From: Zanthoxylum bungeanum
Lineage: Eukaryota > Streptophyta > Magnoliopsida > Sapindales > Rutaceae
DNA length: 64,000 bases
NCBI GenBank assembly: GCA_019454045.1
Contig: SKCR01015018.1
Location: 1 to 64,000, forward strand
Reading direction: 5' to 3'
Below are positions 36,979-48,592 of the stretch, piece by piece; positions within the stretch are counted from its first letter, which is position 1, and the number at the start of each line of letters is the position of its first letter. Made by a program: the position numbers and the translations under genes. The notes beneath the pieces were generated by a model that did no database searches, had not been told where the DNA came from, and saw only the letters and a program-made list of their open reading frames with translations.

Positions 36979-38167
36979 GGCCTATAGCCAATCACTCAAG
37001 TGTCCTACACCTGAACTATATACGGGTCGCTCAAATTTCTGCTGAGAAACAACTTTCGTCAGCGGATTTTCAAGGTTATCATATGATGACATTTATTCGA
37101 TCATCACATCGCCACGATGTATGATCGAACGAATTAGATGAATTAGTCGAAGTGCATACTTGGATCATTGATGAGACCGTGGTTCCTTAGCCTGTGTTGT
37201 AGCCTAGCTCAGCTGCTAACAAAACTACTCCTAATCCAATTAGGATTATATAGATCCAAAATTGCTTCTATTGCTGCCTCAGCTGCAGCAATGTTCCACT
37301 TTTATTATTTATTCGGCAACAGTATCTTGCTTGGAAGATTTCCAGCTCACTATTCCGTTATTCAAACTAAATATGTACCCTTATTGCGACTTAAAGTCGT
37401 CTTTGTCGGTTTGAAACTTGCAGTGGTGAACCTAGTCACCTCAAGTTCTTCTTTCCCCATATTACTAGAAAGCATCCTTAGTTTATCAAAGATACTCAAT
37501 GATGTTCTTCACATCAATCCAGTGACCATCACCTGTATTGGCCTTATAGCATATACATATGCTCAAAGCATATGAGACATCATGTCACATACATTTCAAA
37601 AACGTACGAGCTCTGGGATGGTTGTCAGCAGCTTTCTAGATCTATCCTAGTAGATCTTTATTCCTAGAATAAAGTCTGCTTCTCCCAAGTATTCCATGGA
37701 AAATTTTAATGAAAGCCAAGCTTTCACCGATTATATTATGGGAATGTTATTGCTAAGAAGCAATACATCATCAACTTATAGGACATACATTGTCAGTGCG
37801 CTCCCACTAACCTTCTTATATACACAAGAATCATATTCGTTTTGAAAGAAATCATATACCATTATGATCTCATCAAAAAGTTGGTTCCAAGAACGCTATG
37901 CTTGCTTCAATCCATAAATGGATCGATTTAACTTGCAAACCTTGTTTGAATGTTTTGGCACAACAAAATCATCAAGATATTGTAAACATCCTCCAAAAGG
38001 TTTTCGTTCAAGGAAAGCGGTTTTGACGTCCATGTGTCATATTTCATAAATGAAACATTCAGCACTTGCAAGCATTATCTGAATGGATTTAATCATGGCA
38101 ACAAATGAAAAAGTTTTGTCGTAGTATACACTATGTCGTTAACGATACCCTTTCTGTACAAGCCTAG
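36979..38167 (-). pseudogene. Copia B RT (late part) and RNase H, broken
   Basis: Minus-strand remains of RNase H (about 37590-37100) and RT (38167-37600). The RT active-site region near 37775 reads stop-V-D-D: the Tyr codon is TAA while the two Asp codons survive. TGA near 38038 replaces the Trp of EIWxMDVK, as in A and D. The region is cut at 38167 by element G inside the KARLV motif and resumes at 46222. Confidence 0.87.
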
Positions 38168-40091
38168 TGTAGGCATTGCATTTTTGCATATCAGCCCGAT
38201 GATGAGTCTCGTATGGAGACAACTACCCATTTAGTCATGAAAGCCGCGGGAAACAGATGTTGGAAGGGTAAAGTTGGAAAATAAAATTTTGTTGGATTTT
38301 ATCTGAGTTGTTTAGCTTCGACAGCTTGTTGGACTTCCGTTTCGAAGCTTATCTTAGGCCCAAGACCCCATAAACCATTTACCAAACACAAGACCAAACC
38401 CAAAATACCCAAGCCCACCAAGTCAAACCAAGTCAATGCCCAAAGATGTGATTCACGCCCATATGCTCCTTATTTAGGTAAATAGATTTTAATCACATGT
38501 TCAAATCAAATAAAATCCTTACCTAAATAAAAGAAATCAAATCAAATCCCTACCAAATCAAATCCAATCACAAATCCAAATTAGGAGATCTATCCTTATT
38601 AGAAACCAATTAGGAGATTCTCTCCTACTCAAATTAGGAAAGTCTTCTCTCTTTGCCTATAAAAAGAGGCCTTCACTCCCATTCACAAGCCTAGCACATA
38701 AACATCCCTCTCACACGCCTAAAGCACTCTCTTAAGCCTCCATTGCATGCCCAAGCAGCCCCCTGAAGCCTCCATTGCCGCACCTTCAAGATCCAATAGC
38801 TCCATTCCGCACCTTCCCTCCCATCAAGCCCCTCCTTCACACCCATTACAGCCCTACACCCTTCCTAAACCAATTACCCTCACATGCCGATTCCAGCCCC
38901 CCATTTACAGCCAAAACACCCTCAAATAAACCTTATTCACAGCCCTAAAGTCGCACTAAACACCCTCCAAACACAGCCTCATTCGCAGCCCCAAAACAGT
39001 CCCTGAAAACACCCCACTGCACCAGTGAACTGCTGAGTTTAGCTCGCTGTTCTGGTCAGTCCTTACTGCGGCTTTAGCCAACAAAATAGCCCTAAAATCA
39101 CCTAGAAAACCCCCCAAAAACCTCCATAAAGTTTCCCTAAAAAATCCCCACAAACGCACCTCCCTAAGCCTTCAAAATCACCCAAAACAGTCCGCTAAAC
39201 CATCAAGACAGTGACCTGAAACGTAGCAGCGAAACAGCAGCGAAACGGACTTGAAATAGCAGCCCGAACAGCAAAACAGCGAGGAAAGATGTTGAGTTGG
39301 TGAACTAAAAGAGTAGCGGATCATTCACCCTTCCAACGGACGTGTAACGCCCTTTCTTAGACGACAAAAGAAGTTAGACCTAAGGGCACCTTTCTACTTA
39401 TCTTCTTTATTGTTGTATTATTTATTTTGATATATATTGCATGAGAGTCGTTTGAAGCATGATGTGATTGTTGGATGAGCGGGATATGTGTTCTCTTTTG
39501 TGGTATATCGGATGGAAACCCGGACGTAAATTCCATAGCCGACTCCGAATGGACGGTAGTATGGTCTGCACTCAGGATACAATGCCACGTACCACTTAAG
39601 ATACACGCATCTCGTCTCATCCTAATTTGTATTTGAGCATGTTATAGTCTTTAGGTTATATGTTTATTATTTAAAGCATGGTTTAATTTAGTTTGTTATT
39701 TATTTGTTAAAGCATGTTTAGGTTGTTCATTATGCATGTTCTTGGTTTATGATGCGTTTGGGTAATGATTTATACATGTTGGTTTAATGGTTCAATAGGC
39801 TTGTTGTGTTACATTGCGTGAAATTATTTGGATGAAAGCATGTTAGATCTAAGTACCCTTGAGCATGAATGATGAATAGATTCGGTTAGTTTATTGCACA
39901 AATTATATCATCACAAGTGACATAAGTAAGGGACCATTCCGAACCCAACGGTTTGAGGTCTTCCCTTGTGAGGGGTGAGTGCGGCCTTAAATCTTTGTCC
40001 CGGTTCACACGGGTGGCGACTCCATGTTATTTCATACTTCCTAACTAGGCCGCGAGCCTAGAAAAGCGTCGCCCAGGTTCTGTTGTCTACA
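38168..40091 (+). repeat. 5' LTR of element G
   Basis: Begins TGTAGGCATTGCATTTTTGC, ends GTTGTCTACA. A promoter-like TATA box is at 38658-38665. A C-rich, A-rich region with many CCTCCATTG and CAGCCCC words (38720-39250) follows, then the GGTATATCGGATGGAAACC block near 39502 shared with the Gypsy LTR at 2024-4467. Confidence 0.94.
38658..38665 (+). promoter_or_regulatory. TATA box of the G 5' LTR
   Basis: TATAAAAA in the context GCCTATAAAAAGAGGC. An equal copy lies at 44816-44823 in the 3' LTR. Transcription would be expected to start roughly 30 bases downstream, near CACTCCCATTCAC; this is inferred from the usual TATA spacing. Confidence 0.65.
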
Positions 40092-40094
40092 GTC

Positions 40095-40112
40095 TGGCGA
40101 CTCCACTGGGGA
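40095..40112 (+). other. Primer-binding site of element G
   Basis: TGGCGACTCCACTGGGGA, three bases after the LTR end. Its complement ends in CCA, as expected for a tRNA 3' end. From memory of Ogre-type elements this may be an Arg tRNA, but I cannot confirm which tRNA. Confidence 0.75.
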
Positions 40113-41985
40113 TATTTTGAATCGGCCTCGAAATCATGTCTTGTGATGTGTATAATTTGTGCATTAGTTGACCATTTCTATAGTGGGTTGAGGGAGTTAA
40201 TCAAAGGCTTTGTTGAAGCTAGGTGATGGTTGTGTGTCTTCCTTCACTCACTACCCTTCGGGGAAAAGCTGTGAAGGCACCTAGATAAATCATCACTTGT
40301 AGCTCGTTGTGACAGACTAGTTTGGAGGACTCGTTGTTTATTCCTGACACCAAGCGATAAGAGCCTAAGGGGCTTGGGTACTTAAGAGAGCCTCGCTCCA
40401 CCCTCCCTCTGGGGAATCTACAATGGGAAATCCATTCGACAGTTAGTCACACACCGTAACTCGTTGGCACGTACCGTAAGGTATAAAAAAGGTGCACTCA
40501 CTTGGTCGCTTGAACCCTTGAGTGGGGAGTCCTAGTTGTGGGTAATCCTTCGTCAAACGAGAGCCTTTGTCCACACTCCTGTAAACCACATGTGAACCAT
40601 AGTTGTATGACATATAGGAGCCACCCTTTATGCTTTTGATAACCACATGCATATTGTGTCTCATACATCACATGCATCTCATGCATACATGCATCATGTT
40701 AACCCTCGTGTCTTAAAAGCCATCATAGATATCCGTTGGGTTAGGGATAAAAGAAGACTTGTCAAAAAGAGTTTAGAAAACATAGATGTCGGGAAAAGGA
40801 AACTGAGGAACAGAAAACCTCACGGTAAGGATAGAAAGACCATTGAGGGGGCCTTCAAAAGAAAAAAGAAAAAAAAGAAAAAAAAAAGAAAAAAGAAAAA
40901 AAATTTGTGTTCGTAGTCCTAATAGTTAGGCATAAGTCCAATGAAGAAATCGTTTGCTTTAGGGTGAAATCTTAGAAACGATAAACTCTTGATGTGCTTT
41001 TATCTGATACTTTGAGTGATTGATCTATGTTAGACTAGTAAGCACTTGATTATGGTTCTTAGCAATGAAAACCTGAGTAGTTAGCAAAGTGACTAGTGAA
41101 GAAATTGTAGGTCGGTGAATGACCGTTTGCTTAGATGTCTATCTTGATTTGCTTATGTTATGATGTGTGGTATGGTTGAAAATAAAAGAAAAAGTCTCTA
41201 AAGAAAAGAATTGAACCACCTATAACCGATAAGTGTGAAGCTACCCATGGGCGAGTATTAGGACCACCATGAGGATAAATGCTACCTTAAAGGGTAGGTG
41301 TGTTGAAAAAAAAAAAAAGAAAAAATGAAATTCAAAATGAAAAAAAAAAAGACAAATGAAAAGAAAACCATACCACATTGAACACTGAAACGAAACTGCA
41401 GGCACAATTGAGATATCTAGGTTGGTTTGACCCATCGATCCCGATTTTTGAAACAAAATCATCGAGTTAGCTTACCTAAGGATTAAGCTGTGAAATAACC
41501 TTTGCACACACACACTTTGAGTCTGGCATAGATCACTTGTTCAAAGACTTGGATTTGAGTTGCATCGAATGTTTTGAAGGTTCTCTGGTTTCATTACTGA
41601 GTATTCTTTGAGGACAATGATATGTATAACTATTGGGACTATTTCGTAGCATGTGATATAGTATGATATGGAAGGCCCCACCATGTGGTTCATCTTGACC
41701 AAGTACAAACAGCAGAGAGCAGAAAGCTAAAACAAGACTAGGGGGACTAGTCTACTACATCGTGAATCATGGACATAACAAGATATTGAGTCATGAGACC
41801 AGAGAGAAGACTGAGCAATCACCTAGAGAACTGACGGAAGACCTAATCCAATGGAATAGGAAATTCATTCATACATGCATGCATACACATAACATATTTT
41901 GCATTCTTTTTGTGTTTGTTTCATTTTGTATTCACAGGTTTCAAAGAAGAAAAAAGAGAAAGCGGAAAAGATAAGCCAACCAGAA
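40113..41985 (+). other. Non-coding 5' half of the G interior
   Basis: No family match. The longest frames are under 90 codons and low in complexity. A-rich tracts occur at 40857-40910 and 41306-41352. CATGCAT-rich words occur near 40645-40695. Confidence 0.6.
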
Positions 41986-41989
41986 TCAA

Positions 41990-43080
41990 CAACATATGAG
42001 TAGTAGTTTTGGGGATGAGTCCCAGGGTTGAGGTCCATATCAGTATCAGCTTTGGGGGGAGGCCCACGTCAGTATCATTCTGGGGGCGAGGCGCACATCA
42101 GTGTCTGTATGGGGGCGAGGCCCACATCAGTTTCAGTTTGGGGTCGAGGCCCATATCAGTATTTGTTTGGGGATGAATCCCGGGGTTGAGGCCCACATCA
42201 GTATCAGCTTGGGGCGAGGCCCACATCAGTTTGGGGTGAGGCCCACATCAGTATCAACTCAGGGTCGAGGCCCACCTTATCAGCAGTTTGGGGAATGAAT
42301 CCCAGGGTCGAGGCCTACGTCGTCGGAATTTAGAATGAATCCGGGAATGAATCCTAGGGTCGAGGCCCATATCAACAGAGTTTTGGAATGAATCGGGAAT
42401 GGATCCCAAGGTCGAGGCCTACATTATCACAAGTTTCAGGAATGAATTCCATGGGGCGAGGCATGTATTATAAGTAGTTTTCGAGAATAAATCCCAAAGG
42501 GTCGAGGCCCACATTATCATCAGTTTTGGGGATGGATCCCAGGGTCGAGGCCCATGTCAGTATCAGTTTGAGGGCGAGGCCCACAACAGTATCAGTTTTG
42601 GGGCGAGGCCCACGTCAGTATCAGTTTTGGGGCGAGGCCTACATCAGTATCAGTCTAGGGGAGAGGCCCACATCAGTATCAGTTTGGGGTGAGGCCCACA
42701 TCAGTATCAACTCAGGGTCGAGGCCCACCTTATCAGCAGTTTGGGGAATGAATCACAGGGTCGAGGCCCACATCTTCAGAGTTTCGGGAATGAATCCCAG
42801 GGCCGAGGCCCACGTCTTCAGAATTTGGAATGAATCCAGGGAATGAACCCCAGGGCTGAGGCCCACGTCATCAGAATTTAGAATGAATCCCAGGGCCGAG
42901 GCCCACGTCGTTAGAATTTGGAATGAATCCAGGGAATGAATCCCAGGGCCATGGCCCACGTCTTCAGAATTTGGAATGAATCACAGGGCCGAGGCCCACA
43001 TCAGCATCAGTTTAGGGCGAGGCCCACATCAGCATCAGTTTGGGGCGAGGCCCACATCATTATCAGCATCAGTTTTGTCG
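41990..43080 (+). repeat. Diverged GGGGCGAGGCCCACATCAG minisatellite
   Basis: Dozens of copies of a core GGCGAGGCCCACATCAGTAT of about 27-30 bp alternate with a longer variant built on GAATGAATCCCAGGGTCGAGG. Copies differ in length and spacing. It leaves open frames on both strands only because of its composition. Confidence 0.85.
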
Positions 43081-43620
43081 GGTATGACACTCCGGTATGA
43101 AGACATCAGATCAATTCTGCCAGATATAGCATTCTGGGGGCGACGCCCACATAGCATCAAATCAGTTTCTGCCGGGTATGGCATTCTGGAGGGAAGGCCC
43201 ACATAGCATCATATCAGTTTTTTCCGGGCATGGCATTCTGGGGGCGAGGCCCGCATCACATCAGATCAGTTCTGCCGAGAATGGCACTCCGAGAATGGAG
43301 ATATAGTCCGGGAATGGACAGCTCGGGAATGAGCACGCCGGGAATGGCACGCCGGGAATGGCACTCCGAGAATGGAGACATAGTCCGGGAATGGACAGCT
43401 CAGGAATGATCACACCGGGAATGGCACGCCGGGAATGGCATGCTAGGAATGGCACTCCGAGAATGGATACATAGTCGGGAGGAATGGACAGTCCGGGAAT
43501 GGACAGCTCGGGAATGAGCACGCCGGGAATGGCACGCCGGGAATAGCACTCCGAGAATGGAGATATAGTCCGGGAATGGACAGCTCGAGAATGAGCACGC
43601 CGGGAATGGCGCTCCGGGAA
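43080..43620 (+). repeat. Transitional minisatellite zone of element G
   Basis: First three units of about 60 bp built on TTCTGCCGGGTATGGCATTC and GGCGAGGCCCACAT (43080-43270). Then a compound of CGGGAATGGCAC, CCGAGAATGGAGA and CCGGGAATGGACAGCTCG words (43270-43620). The words are related to the neighbouring arrays, so this looks like a gradient of divergence between them. Confidence 0.8.
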
Positions 43621-44200
43621 TGGAGATCGGTTCGGGAATGGACCACAACACGGTGACAGTTCGGGAATGGACTTCATCACATCATATCACAGCAACACTC
43701 CGGGAATGGAGATCGGTTCGGGAATGGACCACAACACGGTGACAGTTCGGGAATGGACTTCATCACATCATATCACAGCAACACTCCGGGAATTGAGATC
43801 GGTTCGGGAATGGACCACAACACGGTGACAGTTCGGGAATGGACTTCATCACATCATATCACAGCAACACTCGGGAATGGAGATCGGTTCGGGAATGGAC
43901 CACAACACGGTGACAGTTCGGGAATGGACTTCATCACACAGCAACACTCCAGGAATGGAGATCGGTTCGGGAATGGACCACAACACGGTGACAGTTCGGG
44001 AATGGACTTCATCACATCATATCACAGCAACACTCGGGAATGGAGATCGGTTCGGGAATGGACCACAACACGGTGACAGTTCGGGAATGGACTTCATCAA
44101 ATCACATCACAGCAACACTCCGGGAATGGAGATCGGTTTGGGAAGGACAACAACACGGTGACAGTTCGGGAATGGACTTCATCACATCAACTCAACACAC
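43620..44200 (+). repeat. 86-bp tandem array, seven copies, next to the 3' LTR of G
   Basis: The word GATCGG starts at 43625, 43711, 43797, 43882, 43960, 44045 and 44131, giving steps of 86, 86, 85, 78, 85 and 86. Each unit contains three GGGAATGGA words and the block ACCACAACACGGTGACAGTT. Units are nearly identical, unlike the arrays to the left, so this end was amplified most recently. Confidence 0.92.
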
Positions 44201-44301
44201 AGCACGGCAAGCCAAGTGGCAGCTGGCGAGCCAGGTAAGTAAAAATGCATTGCACGTACTCTGATAGGATTGTCATTGTCACACACTGCACAAGTCCCAT
44301 C

Positions 44302-44315
44302 AAAATGGGGGCGAC
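44302..44315 (+). other. Polypurine tract of element G
   Basis: AAAATGGGGGCGAC immediately before the 3' LTR start TGTAGGC. Confidence 0.8.
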
Positions 44316-46221
44316 TGTAGGCATTGCATTTTTGCATATCAGCCCATGATGAGTCTCGTATGGAGACAACTACCCCTTAGTCATGAAAGCCGCGGGAAAC
44401 AGATGTTGGAAGGGTAAAGTTGGAAAATAGAATTTTGTTGGATTTTATCTGAGTTGTTTAGCTTCGGCTGCTTGTTGGACTTCCGTTTCGAAGCTTATCT
44501 TAGGCCCAAGACCCCATAAACCATTTACCAAACACAAGACCAAACCCAAAATACCCAAGCCCACCAAGTCAAACTAAGTCAATGCCCAAAGAAGTGATTC
44601 ACGCCCATATGCTCCTTATTTAGGTAAATAGATATTTAATCACATGTTCAAATCAAATAAAATCCTTACCTAAATAAAAGAAATCAAATCAAATCCCTAC
44701 CAAATCAAATCCAATCACAAATCCAAATTAGGAGATCTATTCCTTATTAGAAACCAATTAGGAGATTCTCTCCTACTCAAATTAGGAAAGTCTTCTCTCT
44801 TTGCCTATAAAAAGAGGCTTTCACTCCAATTCACAAGCCTAGCACATATACATCCCTCTCACACGCCTAAAACACTCTCTTAAGCCTCCATTGCACGCCC
44901 AAGCAGCCCCCTGAAGCCTCCATTTCCGTACCTTCAAGATCCAATAGCCTCCATTGCCGCACCTTCCTTCCATCATCAACACCCTTCACGCCCAAGCCCT
45001 AAACTTAACCCTCCATTGCCGAGTTCCAGCCCCCCATTTACAGCCCTAAAACACCCTCAAATAAACCTTATTCACAGCCCTAAAGTCGCACTAAACACCC
45101 TCCAAACACAGCCCCATTCGCAGCCCCAAAACAGTCCCTGAAAACCACCCACTGCACCAGTGAACTGCTGAGTTTAGCTCGTTGTTCTGGTCAGTCCTTG
45201 CTGCGGCTTTAGCCAGCAAAATAGCCTAAAATCACCTAGAAAACCCCCCAAAAACCTCCATAAAGTTTCCCTAAAAATCCCCACAAACGCACCTCCCTAA
45301 GCCTTCAAAATCAACCAAAACAGTCCGCTAAACCATCAAGACAGTGACCTGAAATGTAGCAGCAAAACAGCAGCGAAACGGACTTGAAACAGCAGCCTGA
45401 ACAGCAAAACAGCGAGGAAAAATGTTGAGTTGGTGAACTAAAAGAGTAGAGGATCATTCACCATTCCAACGGACGTGTAACGCCCTTTCTTAGACGACAA
45501 AAGAGGTTAGACCTGAGGGCACCTTTCTACTTATCTTCTTTATTGTTGTATTATTTATTTTGATATATAATTGCATGAGAGTCGTTTGAAGCATGATGTG
45601 ATTGTTGGATGAGCGGGATAGGTGTTCTCTTTTGTGGTATATCGGATGGAAACTCGGACGTAAATTCCATAGCCGACTCCGAATGGACGGTAGTATGGTC
45701 TGCACTCGGGATACAATGCCACGTACCACTTAAGATACGCATCTCGTCTCATCCTAATTTGTTTGAGCATGTTATAGTCTTTAGGTTATATGTTTATTAT
45801 TTAAAGCATGGTTTAATTTAGTTTGTTATTTATTTGTTAAAGCATGTTAGGTTGTTCATTATGCATGTTCTTGGTTTATGATGCGTTTGGGTAATGATTT
45901 ATACATGTTGGTTTAATGGTTCAATAGGCTTGTTGTGTTACATTGCGTGAAATTATTTGGATGAAAGCATGTTAGATCTAAGTACCCTTGAGCATGAATG
46001 ATGAATAGATTCGGTTAGTTTATTGCACAAATTATATCATCACAAGTGACATAAGTAAGGGACCATTCTGAACCCAACGGTTTGAGGTCTTCCCTTGCGA
46101 GGGGTGAGTGCGGCCTTAAATCTTTGTCCCAGTTTACACTGGGTGGCGACTCCATGTTATTTCGTACTTCCCAACTAGGCCGCGAGCCTAGAAAAACGTC
46201 GCCCAGGTTCTGTTGTCTACA
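44316..46221 (+). repeat. 3' LTR of element G
   Basis: 1,906 bp, TGTAGGC...GTCTACA, followed by CCTAG. Differs from the 5' LTR by scattered changes and small indels; the block near 44960-45020 differs most. The TATA box is at 44816-44823. Confidence 0.94.
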
Positions 46222-48592
46222 CCTAGCTATGTATATTTGTATGTTGCCATCCATGTATGTCTTCCTTGAAGACTCATATAGTACCAATAGGCACAATGCC
46301 TTCTGGTACATCAACCAGTATTCAAACTTGGTTGGTATACATGGATTCCATTTCGGATATCTTGGCACTTTGCTATAAAGGGAGTCGATACCTTGTATCA
46401 CTTCCTCATATGTAGCCGGTTTACCTTCCTAAATAAGATTGACATCTATATGAGGTGAGATCAGAAACCCATACCTCCCAGGTTGTTTTCTGACTCTCTC
46501 CGACTTGCGCGGTTCTTGTGTATTCAAAGATTATTGGTACATTTTCATCCCTGATGAACTGTTGGTGTTCCGTGAGGACTCGGTGCCTGGAACAGTATTA
46601 CTCTGATTTTCATCGAGTTTTACTTTCCTCCCATTTGCCACTGCATATAGGAATACCTTTTAGGAAAACCGCATGGAGAGCAACAATTACATTGTTCTCT
46701 TGTGAGTTGTATAAGTACTATACTTTGGTTTCCTTAGGACAACCTACAAATAGGCACTTATCCGATTTGAGTTCTAGTTTGGTACCATCCAAACATTTAG
46801 CGTATGCCCAGCATTCCCAAATCTTCTGAAATGAGAAACCCGATTTCTTTCCTGTTCATATCTAATATGAAGTGTGTCTAACAGATTTTCATGGAACCTT
46901 ATTCAAAATAAGTGTTTCACTGTTTAATACGTATCCTCAGACGAAAATTGGTAGCTCAGAGCGACTCATCATTAACCTTACCATGTCCAGCAAAGTTCGG
47001 TTACACTGTTTGGACACACCGTCAAATTGAGGTGTCTCGGGAGGAGTCCACTGCGAAAGAATACTATACTTTTTCAAGTAATCTTGAAACTCATATGTAA
47101 ATGTATTTTACACTATGGTCCAACCGTAATGTTTTTAATACTTTTACCGGTCTGTTTTCTTACTTCATGTCGAAACTCTTTGAATTACTCAAAAGTTTCT
47201 GACTTGTGTTTCATAAGATACACATAACCGTAATGCGATGCCACATCCGTAAAGGTTACGAAGTTATCATATCCACCTCTAACCTAGCTAGATATGGGCC
47301 CACTAACGTCACAATGAACGAGGGCTAACAGATCGGTGGCACTTGTACTTTTACCAAATAAAAGGTGTATTAGGCACTTTGCCTAATAAACTAGATTCAT
47401 TGACATCATTTGAATTAGAATCAAATCCATCCTAGTATCCACTCTTCGAAAGTGTGGATATACGAGTCTTGTTAATGTGTCCCACACAACAATGCCACTT
47501 TTAAGTCTCAACAGATTTATTCAGTTTGAGCTTTTGTTTGTCATGTTATATGTTTGAGATTCATTTATATTCAAAATATAAATGATGTTATTCACATCTA
47601 ATGTGTATATCTCAATATCATCTTTATAAAAAAAACACCTTGTGTTCTGGAATACAAAGGTATACATGCAACGGGTTAAATTAGATACAAAGATAATGTT
47701 CCTAGTCAAACTAGATACATTATAACAGTTTCCTAATTTATGTACATGCCCAAAGGGCAGTTCCAAAACTTAGGTTTCTACGGCCAAAACAGCGACTCTC
47801 GTCCTGTTTCCAACTCATAGGTCGATCTCTTCTGAAGCAAGTCTCCTGCTTATCAGTAGATCCCGCACATCAGTACATATATTTATGTACCACATCTAGT
47901 ATCAAAAATCCAATTTTAAAACCAGTAGTGAACATGTTTATAACAAACATACTTGAAGTCGGAACCTTGTCCCACCTTCACTTCCTTCATGTCTGCCTTG
48001 TCCATACGACAGTCACGCTTCCAGTGACCCCGTTTGCCACATTTTAGGCAGACATCTTGGGATATGTCATTTTTCATCGCAGAAGACTGTGATGATTTAG
48101 CCTTGCCATTTTCTTCACACCCCCAGAAGCCTTCGGGCAAGCCTTGGCCTTATGGGATGTCGAAGTAAGATGCGCCTTGCGCTTCTTGCCCTTTTGCAAG
48201 CTCTGGCTCTGTCTCCTTGAGCATAGCCATTAACTCTTCAAGAGTTTTCTTATTGCAATTAGTACTTCTAAGATCTAAGAATAGATCTTTGGAGATCCTT
48301 CAATTTCAATATCATAATATAAGGATCTAATCCTTAGTTATGACGAGGAAATTAAGGAGTCATTGCGGCAAACATAACGGATTGAGCACTAAAGTTATCA
48401 TCACCATGAGTCTTCCAAAACTCCTGCTTCACTATTTGCTCAACTCCGGGCTCAGGCCCGGGATGTCACTCTATCAAATAAAGTAACTTCTCGGCTCCCA
48501 GGACTATCCTGAGGTTCTATTCCCAATTTGAAAATTGAAGCCGCTTAAAGACATTTTCACCCAGGATTATGTTTTAAACGCTAATCTTTCAG
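46222..48592 (-). pseudogene. Copia B gag, protease, integrase and early RT, broken
   Basis: Continuation of B beyond G; bases 46222-46226 are the target duplication. On the minus strand: gag near 48592-48060 with the start codon position reading ATA, zinc knuckle at about 48050-48005 (CLKCGKRGHWKRDC, all four ligands), protease region near 47900, GAG-pre-integrase near 47500, integrase about 47400-46900, linker near 46480, RT start near 46380. The PGTPQ motif keeps CAA here, and CAA is also kept just before the RT start, which shows the ancestral state for stops seen in A. Frameshifts and stops are frequent. Confidence 0.87.

Larger units (their letters stand above)
38168..46221 (+). mobile_element. 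Non-coding Gypsy-like element G
   Basis: 8,054 bp with a perfect 5-bp target duplication CCTAG (38163-38167 and 46222-46226), LTRs of 1,924 and 1,906 bp (TGTAGGC...GTCTACA), primer-binding site and polypurine tract. The internal 4.2 kb has no recognisable gag, protease, RT or integrase, so it depends on another element. Long LTRs, the primer site and a tandem-repeat-rich zone before the 3' LTR resemble what is known of Tat/Ogre-type Gypsy elements and their non-autonomous derivatives; that placement is inference. The LTRs look about 97% identical over the first 130 bp, so G is among the youngest insertions. It lies in the RT region of B. Confidence 0.92.

Noticed and set aside
37168..37575. 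135-codon plus-strand frame within element B.
   Set aside because: It lies antisense to the RNase H and RT remains of B and has no family features.
42753..42959. Minus-strand frames over the G minisatellites (42753-42959, 43261-43680).
   Set aside because: Products are simple repeats that follow the DNA repeat unit; no domain.
43620..44200. Regular direct repeats as a CRISPR array, or the 94-107 codon frames across them as a repeat protein.
   Set aside because: The units are adjacent 86-bp tandem copies without unique spacers, in a plant retroelement. Frames are open in more than one phase because of composition.
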